From Hortaea werneckii (taxonomy: Eukaryota > Ascomycota > Dothideomycetes > Mycosphaerellales > Teratosphaeriaceae): a stretch of DNA of 64,000 nucleotides. Location of the stretch: contig JBAOKB010000126.1 of the NCBI GenBank assembly GCA_037044905.1, positions 310,001 through 374,000 of the forward strand. Direction: 5' to 3'. Positions 21,486 through 33,575 of the stretch are shown here, piece after piece; the stretch's first letter is position 1, and every line of letters starts with the position of its first letter. The position numbers and the translations under genes were made by a program. The notes beneath the pieces were generated by a model. That model searched no databases and was not told the DNA's origin. It worked only from the letters and a program-made list of their open reading frames with translations.

Positions 21486-22211
21486 TCACCAGTCGCACCT
21501 GTCTGCCAGAAGCTTTGCAAGCTGCTCCAAATGTCGCTGGTCGTCGTGGTCGAAACCGTCTTTGGCAGCACAGTCGATGTCGATTATGGCGACAACCTGG
21601 GATGATTGTCAACTATTGAGGTGAAATAGCACAATGAACAAGCTTCTCGACATACCTTTCCTTCCTTCAGAATCGGCACAACAATCTCGCTTTGCGATTC
21701 GCTATCGCAGGCAATATGGCCGGGGAATTGCTCGACATCCGGGACGAGTTGGGTCTCGCCACTCTGTGCCGCGGCGCCGCATACGCCTCTGCCGAATTTG
21801 ATCGTCTGACAGGCGACTTTGCCCTGGAAGGGACCGAGGATGAGCTGGTTAGGGACTTTGGGATCTAAGATGTAGAAGCCTGCCCAGTTGACTTGGTTGC
21901 CTGGGGTTGGCAGGGCGTGATAAGCGTGCCAGAGGAGGGAGGCGGTGTTGGCGGTGTTGCTTCAGAGCGTAGTCAGATACTGAGCCTTTTGCAGAGCGAG
22001 GTGGGAAAAGGGAATTTCTACCATATCCAGTTGCGCTGGCCGTCAAACAGCGCCTGGGCTTGCTCGTGCACTTGTTCATATGCTTGGGACTTGGAGACAC
22101 CGGAGTTGAATGTAGAGGAATCTGCGTGGACCTACCTTCCGTCTCAGTTTTTTTCTTGTCTGTTATCCGAGACGTCGACTACTACTATTGCAAATAAAAA
22201 CTACGCACCAT
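21486..22211 (-). CDS. Free methionine-R-sulfoxide reductase (GAF domain)
   Basis: This enzyme reduces free L-methionine-R-sulfoxide with thioredoxin, protecting the cytosolic methionine pool from oxidation. Minus-strand exons are 22209-22211, 22022-22131, 21656-21959 and 21486-21596, giving 175 residues. The first coding exon is only the ATG, followed at once by a donor (GTGCGT). The GAF fold is clear: NWAGFYILD, LGPFQGKVACQTIKFGRGVCG, HIACDSESQSEIVVPI and the end VVAIIDIDCAAKDGFDHDDQRHLEQLAKLLADRCDW. Cysteines at residues 88, 98 and 122 have the spacing of the three catalytic or resolving cysteines of the yeast enzyme (91, 101, 125), so activity is expected. All four exons agree in phase, and the total length matches the family (about 150-180 residues). 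Confidence 0.92.
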
Positions 22212-23973
22212 CTTGACAAGCTATCTAGGGAGTTGGACAAGTTGGAATAATTAGTATCCTGATCACGTCCAAGCAAGGTCTGTGTAAGATTTCTCTCTGC
22301 AGTGCCGAATTCGGCAAGAAAGCGTGGTTCGGCAATCCGACGGGGCGGGGCCCAAAAGGCTCATCTTCCCACATTCCTTCGGTGCGTTTCAAAGTTCGGG
22401 TGCAGATGAAACAGGGAGCCGATTAGCTGGATGAGGATCCATCGCATGGGTCCAACAAAACTCCCCCCACCACAGAGGACTCGACGAGAAGTCCGCTCGC
22501 GACTAATAACTCTCCACAGTCTCCTGCAGGGACGGCGCACCTACATTTGCACGGCAACCGATTAGGGATGATGTGTGATGAAGGCGGGCGGTCTAGACAA
22601 ATAGGAGAGGAGCAGCGTGGGAGGATATTTTGTGGTGCTGGGCGTGCCTGAGGCCAATGGTAAGGGACGGGCATAAGCGCTGGCGCTGGCGGCTGTCACG
22701 CTTCAAACGAGCAGAGGAGCCAGGCCAGCCAGGCCAGCGTGTTCGTCGCGGATACTTCGGTACAGACGGTGCTAATATTGAAATTACTGGCGTGCAAATC
22801 GATCAAGTCACCAAGGGTTTGATGGCGATCAGATCACGCAAGAACTGTCTCTCCGCACATTCGTGTCTACTCTCTACAGTAGATGGATGGCTTCACCGCT
22901 GTTTCTCAAGGTTTGGAGGCAGTGGGCGTTTGCGGAAAGCTGGTAAGCTACAGGGACGAGAGGGACGAGAGGGACGGGCGTAGTGGTGCCATAAGGTTTT
23001 TGATAGGCTGTCTAGAAGCGGGAGTTTTGCGCCTCTAGTCGCTAGCTGCAGCTTGGCGAACCAATCGCGTGGAGCGGCTTCTCCTGGCTCGCTTCTGGCA
23101 CGCTTTGTCGTCTGCAGGCACTACTTTCTCTCCCTCCTCCCTCGTCACCCACCAGCCTGCTGCTATTCTGTTGCTGCCGGTGCTGCACCTCCCTCCTCTT
23201 CGTTATCATCTCTCCCTCTCTCTCTGTCCAGCAGTCCATTACCCTTCCATCATTCCTTCTTTCTCTCGTCGCCGCCCGTCGCGAGTCCATCTCTGCTCTT
23301 GCATCTTTCCCATACATACATCACCAACACCACCACCACGACCAGCACCATCCTTTGATTTTGCAGCTTCAGTGGCCGCGTGTCTGTCGCCTCTAATCTC
23401 GACCGCACCCACCGCCGCATCGCACTGCCGAATCTCGTGACGCATTTGAGCCAGTCTCATTCTCACACCACGCTCTGCGCGCTTTGACAAGGCTTTTCCC
23501 GGTCAAACAACCCGCGTATCACCAGCTTCCATCCAGCCTACCAGCCTTACCGCCACCGAAAGAGCTTGCTCGGACTTTGGAGCTTGAGACACTTCACCTC
23601 TACGCCATTCGGACGTCTTTGCAGGGACAAAGAAGCGCGGCTTGCCTGGACATAGACCCGTGTTGCCGAGTACAAAGAACGTCCATTGTCACGACTCCCG
23701 GCTACGCCATTTGAAAGAGCAATATTCTATTGTAATCCCTTAATCTGCACACTGCAACTTACTGCTTGCTTTGATAGAGCAGTGTAATTATCCTGCTGAG
23801 AGAGACGACGGCGCACCACCTTTGGACCACAGTTGTTTCAGCACCTTACTCAGCCCTCCTTCAAGAGCATTCTCTTGCCAGCTGCCACCATAATCGAATA
23901 GCAAAACTGCATTTGCGCTTGAGCATTACGACATATCCGCATTTACGTGCTATCAATTTTACGACACCCAACT
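22212..23973. other. Intergenic region with pyrimidine-rich leader
   Basis: This 1.8-kb region divides the reductase (-) from the Q-rich protein gene (+), so it is a divergent promoter region. From about 23095 to 23300 the plus strand is strongly C/T-rich (including TCTCTCCCTCTCTCTCTG), as is common near transcription starts of filamentous fungi. The long stretch to 23974 then suggests an extended 5' leader. No gene is supported. Confidence 0.5.
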
Positions 23974-25617
23974 ATGAGCTTTGACGCTGGCGGTCTTGCT
24001 CAAATGACTTACAACAATAACAACGGCTTCGCCTCCAACGGCCTCAATGCTCCGAGCTCTGGTTTCGGCAATGGTAATCGCTCGCGTTTCAATAATAAGA
24101 GATTGAGCGTGGCGCTCCCTCCCAATGTCAGCTCCATCAGCGAGAACCAGGTCGATAATCCGACCCCACGTACCAGCCGATCGCATCTGCTTGCGGGCTT
24201 GCGTACTCAGCCGAAGACTCCTTCAGTCCCGGCTTCCGCTCCTTACTCTCAGACTGAGCACCAAGGACTTGGTGCGTCGAAGTGGGCCAAACAGGGTTAT
24301 GATGCCTATGGACAAGGCGTCCCTCAGACTGCGACCGCGGCCAACTTCAACATGTCCAACCAGTATGCGGTGAATGCTGGTAGGCAGATGTACTCTTTGC
24401 CGGAGCAAGTGCTTGCTCCGCCTTCAGTGTACGAACAGATGGAAGAGATGGATCCTGCTGTGCTCCAGCAGTTGCAAATGACGCAGCTGTACCTGGCTCA
24501 GCGCCAGCAGCAGCTCCAGCAGCAGCTTGCGACGCTCACCTTGGGAAACCAGGGTCAGAACATGGGCCAAGGCATGCAGCGCAATGGATTTCAGCAGCCC
24601 CAGATGGCTGCGCAGGCGCCATCGGACATGTACGGCCAGCAGCAAATCCAGTCTCCGATCGAGGTTCCTGGTCAGCCAGGCCTCTACCTCGTCTATAACC
24701 CAGCCATCCAGGGTTACACCTATGCATACGATCAAAGCGCCCAACAACAGCCCCAGGCATCCATATCTCCCGCCCAGCAGGCGCAGTACTCTGCATTTTC
24801 TCCGCCAAAGTACGAGTCGCCCACCCCGAGTGTTCAGATCTCTCCGCCAGGGACGGAAAGATCTACACCGGCCAACGGTCGTTCTTTTACTCCTCCGAAG
24901 AAGACATCTCCGCCGCCAGCGTCGCAGCAGCCAGTAGAGCCTCTGCCGCCTCCATCTGCCAACGCATTCCGTCGCGGTCATAAGAAAGCTACATCGCTTG
25001 CCATCGATCCTTCTGCCAAGGCGCCCGCCGGTGCCATGACCTCTTCTGCCGCCACTTTCGGCTCTCAACGGAGCGCGTTCCCTCCGACGCCCATGACCGG
25101 CACATTCGGTCCAGGCAACGCCCGCGCTGGCGACCACCCTTTGCGTCAGCCTCGTGGCCCGCCGCCGCTCGAAGAGCTCACCGCTGCTCCTACCAGCAAG
25201 CACGAGGGCAGCAAGAACTTCGCCACGCGTCAGCGTCGTCGCGCGCTGGACAACCTCATGAAGGCGGGCAACGGACGTCGCGGCGTCTCGCGCTCTTCCA
25301 ACGGCAGCCCGATTAGCGAGAACGACATCAGCTTCCCCATTGCCGAGGAAAGCGAGGACCTCGCTTCGTTCGACAGCAATGCCGGCAGCCGGAAGATGAG
25401 CCCCATCGGCAGCGAGATGAAGGAGAAGCGGAACTCGAACGGTTCCACGGAGGGCTACTTCGGTCTGAGCTCTGCCTCTAGCAGCGAGGGCGAAGACGGT
25501 GCTTTCAAGCAACCTCCGACTCCCGCTACGCCTGTCTCTGCCAATGGCGGCGACAGGAAGAAGATGATGCTGGGCGTTCTATCTGCGGCTGAGAAGCGGA
25601 GGAGCTTCGTCTTTTAG
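23974..25617 (+). CDS. Fungal Q/N-rich low-complexity protein, function unknown
   Basis: This is a single exon of 547 residues from the ATG at 23974, the first ATG in frame. The N-terminus has an Asn run (MTYNNNNGF) and basic segments. Around residues 150-200 there is a predicted helix with LQQLQMTQLYLAQRQQQLQQQLATL, a Gln-rich coiled-coil-like stretch. The centre is Pro/Gln/Ser-rich and mostly disordered. Near residue 400 a short basic segment reads KNFATRQRRRALDNLMKAG. The C-terminus GDRKKMMLGVLSAAEKRRSFVF looks like a conserved short motif at the extreme end. Codon use is regular and the frame is long, so it is surely a gene. I do not recognise an orthologue with known function; an RNA- or scaffold-related role would be guesswork. 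Confidence 0.8.
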   Translation: MSFDAGGLAQMTYNNNNGFASNGLNAPSSGFGNGNRSRFNNKRLSVALPPNVSSISENQVDNPTPRTSRSHLLAGLRTQPKTPSVPASAPYSQTEHQGLGASKWAKQGYDAYGQGVPQTATAANFNMSNQYAVNAGRQMYSLPEQVLAPPSVYEQMEEMDPAVLQQLQMTQLYLAQRQQQLQQQLATLTLGNQGQNMGQGMQRNGFQQPQMAAQAPSDMYGQQQIQSPIEVPGQPGLYLVYNPAIQGYTYAYDQSAQQQPQASISPAQQAQYSAFSPPKYESPTPSVQISPPGTERSTPANGRSFTPPKKTSPPPASQQPVEPLPPPSANAFRRGHKKATSLAIDPSAKAPAGAMTSSAATFGSQRSAFPPTPMTGTFGPGNARAGDHPLRQPRGPPPLEELTAAPTSKHEGSKNFATRQRRRALDNLMKAGNGRRGVSRSSNGSPISENDISFPIAEESEDLASFDSNAGSRKMSPIGSEMKEKRNSNGSTEGYFGLSSASSSEGEDGAFKQPPTPATPVSANGGDRKKMMLGVLSAAEKRRSFVF

Positions 25618-26726
25618 ACAATCCTCTCTCTTTCTCTCTCTTTTCATGTATATTGGCCTTTTTTTCATCTTTTTCTTACTTCTGATGCCAAGGCGGGGGG
25701 AGGGGAAGGAAGTTTTCGACGTTGGATGCTCGGGACTCATCACGAAATCTTATACAACGGCGGACGGGCGGGACGCAACGCATATACGTGGAAGGGGGTT
25801 ATTCGGGGACGGCCAACTATTTTCTGGGACCGATCTGGTCGCCAAGGCTGTTTACTCTGGGAGGGAGGTGAGATGGGTATGGGGATTGATTTTGAAGGAG
25901 AAAAAAAAAGAGAGTAAAAACTTTGCCTTTCTCTTTCTTCTACTAAGTGGGAGAGAATCGGCTATTTCATCTTGCGTGCATCGCGGCGCGGACTGCACGC
26001 AGCTACTATTGCTGAAGAACCCCCCTGTTCCTCTTTTTTTCTAGTGTGTGCATATTTAGGGTGGGGGAGACACAACATGTTTTTAACTATTACTTTGTTG
26101 TGTTCGGCTGTGCATGTGGTTCGATGGACGGATGGATGGATGGGTCGTCGCCTCTTGCAGGGCGCCCTACTTGCTGGCGCAGCTACTACCGCAGTGCTTC
26201 TTTTTATTATGACGGCCAGATAACGAGAATACACATTCCTTTGACCAAAAACATTCTCTTTTGAAAACAGAACCAATGAAGTCGTTTCCATTTCTTCTTC
26301 GTCTTAGTTAATGGGGGTCGTTTCCTAACAAGTTGCACACAAACGGCTTAGGGAAGCGCAATGCATGTTTGGCGATGCGCCAAGATTGATGGCATGATGG
26401 CAGGATGGCAGTAAGGTAGGTTGGAACTGATATAAATTGACTCAGTAAGGCATCACAGGAATTTCTCTTGTGCTCATTGTGTTTTGATGCGTCTCTGGTC
26501 GTCTACAATGCGTGTTCACGTGACATTGAAACCAGCGCTACATCTAGCGGGCAGGTGCGGCGACAACGAAATTTACAGCCTCAGGCATTCTTGCGCTGAC
26601 CACCACCACACTCCATGAACTCTTGGCGGGGCTTATGCGCGCCCACGCCAAATTACTTTGGCAGCGGGATTCGAAAGGATTTCTTCTTTCGACACGCGCC
26701 AGTGAAGGCTCTACGACAACGACACC
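25618..26726. other. Intergenic region before RPL5
   Basis: This 1.1-kb region holds the 3' UTR of the Q-rich gene and the promoter of ribosomal protein L5. No additional gene is supported. Confidence 0.45.
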
Positions 26727-27816
26727 ATGGCTTTCGTAAGTCCCTTCAATGCCGGCACTGGCTCCCAATGGCCTCGTGAGCCTGTCTGAGAGTCGCCGCA
26801 AGATGCTTCGGTATGGGAGACTGAAGCGCAGATTGCTGACTCGTGGATGTGATTGCAGACCAAGTTGGTCAAGAACTCCGCCTACTTCAGGTATGTTGGC
26901 ATGAGCTCGTTCCTTTGTGAAGATGATCAGTTGCTGACCGTCTTCCAGCCGTTACCAGGTGAAGTACAAGCGCAGACGGTCCGGCAAGACCGACTACGCC
27001 GCTCGCAAGAAGCTCATCGCCCAGGCCAAGAACAAGTACAATGCGCCCAAATACCGCCTGGTCGTCCGCTTCACCAAGAAGGACATCATCTGCCAGATCA
27101 TCACCTCTGAGATCTCTGGCGACAAGGTCTTCGCCGCCGCCTACGCCCATGAGCTCCCGCGCTACGGCGTCACTCACGGTCTGACCAACTGGGCCGCTGC
27201 CTACTGCACTGGTCTGCTGGTCGCCCGTCGCGCCCTGAGCAAGCTCCAGATTGCCGACATGTTCCCTGGTGTCGAGGAGGCTGACGGCGAGTACAAGCTC
27301 ACCGAGGCCGCTGACGTCGACGGCGAGGAGCGTCGCCCATTCAAGTGCTTCCTCGACGTTGGTCTCACCCGTACCTCCACTGGTGCCCGTGTCTTCGGCG
27401 CCATGAAGGGTGCTTCCGACGGCGGTATCTACATCCCGCACTCCGACAAGCGTTTCCCGGGTTACGACATCGAGACCAAGGAGCTCGACGCTGAGACCCT
27501 CCGCAAGTACATTTTCGGCGGTCACGTCGCTGAGTACATGGAGACGCTCGCCGATGACGATGAGGAGAGGTACAAGAGCCAGTTCTCCGGCTACATCGAC
27601 GACGAGATTGAGGCCGACGGTCTGGAGGAGCTTTACAGCGAGGCTCACAGCCAGATCCGTGAGGACCCATTCAAGAAGGACCCGGAGGCCGGTTCCAAGA
27701 AGAGCAAGGAGGAGTGGAAGGCCGAGAGCAAGAAGTACCGCACTCCGAAGAAGACCAAGGAGCAGAAGGAGGCCACCGTCCAGCAGAAGATCAAGGAGCT
27801 TGCCGGCGAGGTCTAA
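26727..27816 (+). CDS. rpl5: 60S ribosomal protein L5 (uL18)
   Basis: L5 binds 5S rRNA and delivers it with L11 to the large ribosomal subunit. Exons 26727-26735, 26859-26890 and 26949-27816 give 302 residues. The first exon codes only MAF; the second codes TKLVKNSAYF plus part of a Ser; the third starts RYQVKYKRRRSGKTDYAARK. This intron-rich 5' end is common in fungal ribosomal protein genes. RLVVRFTKKDIICQI, HGLTNWAAAYCTGLLVARR, FKCFLDVGLTRTSTGARVFGAMKGASDGG and the basic C-terminal tail are all textbook L5. Codon choice is strongly biased to GCC, CGC, AAG, ATC and CTC, as in highly expressed genes. Confidence 0.97.
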
Positions 27817-29358
27817 GCTCTCTTCTGCAGTTCCGCTGGCATGGCTTGACGTTGGGCACCGTCGACGTGGCTCTGCCTATGGTTGCGGTTGCCTTGCAAG
27901 TAGTTGCACAAGTAATGCTTCTTCAGCAACCTCAAAATTTGCGATACCCAATTTCACATGTCTAAGTCTCTATTGTCTTCGTGCAAAATTTCCACTACCT
28001 TGAGATGTTCAGTCCCTTCCTTCCCGATCCCATTTATGAATCTGCCAATAACCCTGAGACGTCTTTGTCTTCGATATCCTGTTACTTCTTGTCCTGCCTC
28101 GTCCCATCTATCATCTCATTTGCTGCAGGGCATTAGGAATAACGAAACTCTCCTGTGCACTCTTGGTCAATCCTCGACTCAGCTTGATGAATATCAAATA
28201 CAACTTGGTCATGCAGGAATAACTACAGTCAAGAAAGCAGCTATTGCTGGTCCTTTCTAGTCCCCAGGCTCTGCGTTTCTACTACTATCTCTGCTCTCAC
28301 CCCAACCAAACGTGTATGACCGTCTTGGTCGAAGGGGATCCCATTGTGTATCTTCTCGAAGAATGCGGATTCTGTTCTGGCTTGTGAGTCCTCTTGCTGT
28401 CCCCCACTCCACTGCAGACAGATACACTCTGGATACTCTTTCAGCCACACATGTAGTACTCGGAGAGATTAGGTAAGTGGAGGACTGGAGAATATTTTAG
28501 TCCGGGCATGTTTGGCTATCTGTAGAGCTGTGGCCAGGTGGACATCGTGTCTTTTGACGAGGTTCTACGGTCAGGGTGGAATATTTTGTTCTAGGGACGT
28601 GGATGGGGGGAAAGGAGTAAGCGGGTAGGAGGGGGGTTTTTTGCTGATTGCAAGCAGGTCAAGTGTCTAGACTCAAGTCAACAAGGTCTAAAGTACAGCG
28701 CGCATGGATGCCAATGAGCTCGGCCGTTTTGGCGGCAGTGACACGTCTTACTTCGTTCTCAGTTGCTTTGTGCTTTGTCTTGTCTAGCAGACGATATCTT
28801 CTCCGATAACCAGCGAAGGAGTCGTGGCTGGGAAGGTCGTGATGTTGGAATATCGCTCGATTGTGGTGAAGCCAGCAAGATGATGGCCACGATTGATTGG
28901 GAGAAGGAAATGTGTGCGCTTAAAAGCCAGACAGGAAGAACGCCTGATGCTCAGTTTTGACTTCTTTGGAACAAGACACGCCGTTATAAGCTGGGTAGGC
29001 ATTTGTTCATTGGTGTCTAGTGCACATCATTATACAGTCAAGATCTGGATCCGCCAGCCAGAGACTTGCGAGCGTGCGGCGGTTGATTGAGGGCACCGTC
29101 TGATCAGCAGTTTGTTGGTTCTCAGATTTTACATCATTGAGGGAAAACGTTGAAGCGATCCCGCGTCTTCTCCAATAAAGACTAATTCGAAAGGTCTTGT
29201 GAGTGCAATCGCTGGTCTACAGCACTTGATCAGGAAAACATCAAAAGGTATCATTTGCCAAAAGTCCCAGAAAAGACAGCCCTATCCGTTGCGGTCTGTC
29301 TCCATACGTACAAACTCCCCCATCATCAAAAAGGGAAAACTTCGGTGCAGAGCTGCTC
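27817..29358. other. Intergenic region, RPL5/DSN1 convergent
   Basis: This 1.5-kb region lies between convergent genes. Short open frames on both strands (up to 100 codons) show no coding features. I see nothing else in it. Confidence 0.45.
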
Positions 29359-31291
29359 TTATCTTCTGCGACCGTTCATGACCTTCCCGAGCGCCTTAAG
29401 CGCATCAAAAGCATCGGCCGACTTGCCAGTCGCGCGTCTCTCTTTCTCCCTGTCCTCCAGAACTTCCGCAGCTTCCGAGAGCGACTTATCTGCCAGCCGC
29501 TCAGCTGTATCTCTCGTCGTGATAAGCGTGTGCATGCCGTGTGCGAACTGGTCGACCGAAAATTCCAGATTGTCAGAGACGTTGCGAAGGCGTTTCTGGA
29601 CTGCTTCGGGGTGGCTAGATGATTCGGTGGCCGGCGCCTGTAGCTGCTCCAATACTTTTCGTTGCGGACTGTCGAGGAGATCGGGATGCAGAGGCGACAG
29701 CTCTCGCTCAGCTTCTGCACCTTCCTTAGTTGGCGGACTTGGGGGCACGGCAGACTTCATCAAGTCATCCCATTCTGCTCGCTCTTTTTTTAATCTGCTC
29801 ACACGTTAGTGCGCGGTTTCAACAAAATTGCCTCCAATAGCTTACCTCTCCAATTCAACTTCCAGTTCCTCAGCCTTCGTCGCGTTGGTAACGTTCCGTG
29901 GATTCGGCTTCTTTTTTAGTTGTATGGGTGGTGCCTCTGCGTCATCGCGCGAGAACCAATCGCTCAGCGTGCCCTTCGTGATGAGATCTTGTGATAATTC
30001 ATCCTGTATAACACGCGCTAAACGATGTCAGTACACACGTTCGCATGTCATCCAAATCAGTATACTTACCAGCCTGCAAGGCCTGGAACTCAAGATTGGC
30101 ATCAGGCGTGCTCTGCTTCGGCGCTTCGGGCTTCGGTGGCAAAGCACGAGTTCCACACCAACCCAAAAGGACTCGCATTCGACGTGGCTCCGTGAGGTCG
30201 GCAGATATATGCTTGAAGAACTCTTCCGACGACACTTCTGCATGTGGCAGGGCTGTGCCAGGAAATGACATGTCAGCAAATGTTTCTTGGCAGAACTTGA
30301 ACGGCTGGGGACTGTTGGGGCGCGCAAGCGAAGTTGAGTCGCTTGGCAGAGGGGCGGTATTTCTAGAGATTGTTTCGTCTGGCATCTCGAACGACACACG
30401 CCGAGTGTGCACCAAAGGAAGCGCATCGAGCATGCCCGTAGACGCCGCCACCTCTTCTGACACCTTCTCTGCGTCCTTTCCAGTGGTGTACGTACCAGTG
30501 CCGCGGCCTTCGTCAATTAGACTGCTCGCTCTTCTTCCTCTCATGCCCGAACTGCTTCGCCTGTGCCCCTCAGCACTGGTCTTGCGCATCTCCTTGTTCC
30601 GCTTTATGACAGGCGTGTCCTGGAACGGCAAAGCGATTCGCATAATCTTCTCTTCCTCCTCTCCGCCATTGGCAGCCCGCTTCCTCTTCTTCTCGACAGT
30701 GACGGGCTCTGCCTGGTCAGGGCTCGGGGAGCGCTCCTGGTTGGCATGAGACTTCGCATGTGTCGGTTTGTGAGGTGACGATCGCTGCGGTTCTGGAGGG
30801 GCATTCTCGCTGGATAACCGTTTACTTCTTCGTGTAGGCTTCTCGGCATTCTCTCTCTCGGGCGTGGTTGGAAATCGTCTGCGCGTCTTCTTTTGGCCTG
30901 TCTTCAAACCAGCTTCGTCTTTTGGCATTGAGGGCTTCTGATGAGCATTCGCCGAGCCTTGCGCTGGGGGTGGTGTCGCTGGTCGTTCGTTCGAGTTTCG
31001 CACGGCAGGCTCCTTTGCAACCTTCTTCTTGCTTTTCTTGCTAAACGCGAAATCGTCCACCACTTCCTCGTACTGCTTTCGCGGTTTGCGCTTTGAAACC
31101 GTGTTGGAATCGCCATCTTGCTCCTTTGTGCTGACTGTCTTCACTTGTGCGCCACTGGCGCGGCTCCTTTTCGCCGGTGGTTCATTCTCCCCTGCGCCTT
31201 CGTGTGATAGTCGCGCGCTTCGCCTCTTTTGTGTGCCAGCGCCATTCATTCTGATTGTTTCCAACGGTGATCGCGTAATGACCATGGACAT
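29359..31291 (-). CDS. dsn1: Kinetochore MIND/Mis12 complex subunit Dsn1/Mis13
   Basis: Dsn1/Mis13 is a subunit of the Mis12 (MIND) complex that links the inner kinetochore to Ndc80 and Spc105. Exons on the minus strand are 30070-31291, 29846-30017 and 29359-29794, giving 609 residues. The first ~270 residues are basic, disordered and rich in Lys/Arg/Ser. The conserved family block follows: RGRRASSLIDEGRGTG, EVSSEEFFKHISADLTEPRRMRVLLGWCGTRALP, and then ARVIQDELSQDLITKGTLSDWFSRDD. This is the typical Mis13 order, with RRASSL being the segment near the Aurora-regulated region in other species. The C-terminal third is helical (RLKKERAEWDDLMKSAVPPSPP) and ends in a basic helix. Both introns are about 50 bp. 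An in-frame ATG 14 codons downstream could be the true start. Confidence 0.88.
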
Positions 31292-31720
31292 CGCTCGAAT
31301 ATCAGGGCAGTTGTCGGTCTCGGAAAGCGCGTTGGTGTCGCGTGCGGATAACGACTAGCTTCGCTGGCGCATGAAGCACAACAGCATTACAATTTGTCGT
31401 TGTTCGCAATGAGTGCGGTCTTGCGTGGAAGACTCGGTCGAGCGCGTATGAATGATGCCGTTGCGGTGTGGTGGTTCGTGCGGGTGCGAGATGCATGAAG
31501 TTTGGTGACAGCTTCGTAAACAAACCGGCTACTCCCGTCGCTAAGCATTGTATGGCCCCACTTTACCAAGATACGACGCCCAAACACAACGGGAAGCAAG
31601 AACTACGGAATCCAATGTCTTGTTGCAGTGATAGATTGGCTCAAATATATCATTATTTTAGGACTTCCATTCCTTCGCCCATAATTGGCCATAAATGGGG
31701 TCGAATATGATGATTCCTGC
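31292..31720. other. Short intergenic region
   Basis: This is the DSN1 upstream region next to the 3' end of the small secreted-type gene. I see no gene in it. Confidence 0.4.
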
Positions 31721-32296
31721 CTAAGCTAACGCAACATGCCCGCATTCTGGAGTTAGAAAGACAGATTTGGCATTTATGAATTCCTACCTTCATTTGTGCG
31801 GAAGACCTGTACAGCAATACCAACAGGGAAAGGAAGGGGTAGAGTAGGTTTGCTCAAATCTCTTTCCCTCTTAATCTTGTCTATTCGAGTTGAGATAGCG
31901 TCAATGCATCTTAGAGGCGTGCCATGTTCATCTTGAGCCTCGTATCGAGATCTTTGTGCCTGCTGAGAACGGCAAACGACTGCAGTCATTGCCTTCGAGG
32001 CCACTACTGGGTTCGTCTGCTGTAGCTTCGCTGGCGCGAGATCAACACTGCAGGTCATCACGGCCCAATTATACAAAACGTTGATCAATCAGTCCGCAGC
32101 CTCAATGGTCTCAAGACAGGATATGTAGATACCGGTTTGATGCAGGCAGCAAGCTAGCTCCAGCAAGATATGCTGCCACGTCTAGGCTATCATTCGCCTC
32201 AGCACCCTGCGATTGCACGTAGTGGTTGACTTGCATATTCGTCAGGCCTACAGCTACCGCTAAGAGAGGAAAGATGCGATATTGATGAGGATGCAT
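31721..32296 (-). CDS. Small Cys-containing, possibly secreted protein (hypothetical)
   Basis: I assembled this from splice signals. Minus-strand exons 32133-32296, 31788-32047 and 31721-31746 give 149 residues with consistent phases. Intron 1 (85 bp) runs GTATCT to CTGCAG. Intron 2 (41 bp) has GTAGGA, a perfect CTAAC and CAG, strong fungal signals. The N-terminus MHPHQYRIFPLLAVAVGLTN has a short hydrophobic core that could be a signal peptide or anchor. The mature part has Cys residues in TAVVCRSQQAQ and GTPLRCIDAIS and a third at the C-terminus (EECGHVALA), with charged helical sequence between. No family is recognised. Small size and possible secretion would fit an effector-like protein, but that is inference. 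Expression data are lacking, so the model could be wrong. Confidence 0.45.
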
Positions 32297-33575
32297 CGTG
32301 GCAATTATTTTCGGCGACGAGCTCATTAGGATAGGCTGCAATTCACCGCCTTTGATGTACGAACCACCTGACCTCACTTGCGAGGGAATGATGGGAAATG
32401 CAAGAGCGAAAGAACAAAGGTGGGCAGGGGTCAGACTTTTACAGCGCCATGTAATATCTCCATTCCCGTGCAGACCACTGTACCACTGCTGGTGAAAGCC
32501 GACTCCGATACACCACCGCTTGTGTAGCCGATGTCCGGAGTGACCATCAATTAGTATATACGATGTGTTTTCGATGTGGACACAGGGGCTGTTTTTCGAG
32601 GCCAGGAGGGTTTCAATCGCCTTCGAAGCTGAATGTAGATATGCCGGATCAAGAAGCCCCGATACTCGTTCAGTGAGAAAAGGCGAGCCGCATGGATATG
32701 GACATGGCCACCTGCGCCTTCGGACGGATACTTCACTTCCCGGTAGCCTGCTAGCAGAAACTACAGGAACTGCCAGCAACAGTCAGCAATAGTTAGCGCA
32801 AGCCCTCCTCTCCCTGGAATGAGAACAAAGAGGAGTAGTATTCAGAATAATGAAGAAGAAATCGAAAAAAAAGAAAAGAAATCCAAGAAAAAGGTTAAAA
32901 TTCGCTCTCCACGCCATTATCATATCAAGACTACAAAGGAACCAGGAAAAAAAAAAAAAAAAGTGTTGGGTATGTTTGACAGAAGCCACAGGGCATGCAG
33001 AGCAAAAAAAAAAAAAAAAAAAGAAAGGGGGAAACGTCCATCTCCACCATGCTCTGTGACCCACGATTAGCAATATAGAAAAAAATTCCTCCTCCCCCTT
33101 CTTCCATCCGTTGCTGGATGCGCTATGCCTTAGCTCTCCCCAGCTTCTCAAAAAACAAAGTAAAACAGCCGCGGCGAAATGAGCTGTCACGTCGCGCACA
33201 CTGGATGCTTTGCCCCGCGTGTCGAAGCCCTCGTGGTCGGCAAGGTCCAGCCCGGTGGTTGTAAATGGTGTAAATGTGCGCGCGCCAGCAGATCGTTTCC
33301 CGTCTGCCAACAGCAACCCACTAGCCTTGCGCCGTACTTAACGCCCGTCCTGTGGTATCCATTGGTTATTTGTCTTCCGTCGCTCTTCTTACTTTTCGCC
33401 CCTCCATTCTTTCGCCGATGCGCAGGCCGTACAGCGCTGACCGCAGTGTATTCGGCCCGCCGTGCGTGGATGGTACGTGGGCATTGATAGCGCCGCCGCT
33501 CGCTCGTCAATAAAGCGTCGATCTATCAATACAGTCTGTTCAGTACAAGTTACGCAGCAGAATGTTACGGGCCGA
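32297..33575. other. Intergenic region with poly-A tracts
   Basis: The first part may be the promoter of the small secreted-type gene. An open minus-strand frame continues upstream of its ATG to about 32779, but without an ATG that would clearly extend it. Between 32860 and 33025 the plus strand is very A-rich, with runs of about 17-18 A at 32947-32964 and 33005-33022. No other gene is supported. Confidence 0.4.

Noticed and set aside
24424..25512. 362-codon minus-strand frame opposite the Q-rich gene
   Set aside because: It is Arg/Leu-rich antisense of a low-complexity coding exon. The plus-strand frame has a better start, termini and composition.
26887..27648. 253-codon minus-strand frame opposite ribosomal protein L5
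   Set aside because: It is a shadow of the strongly codon-biased L5 exon; the plus strand is plainly the coding one.
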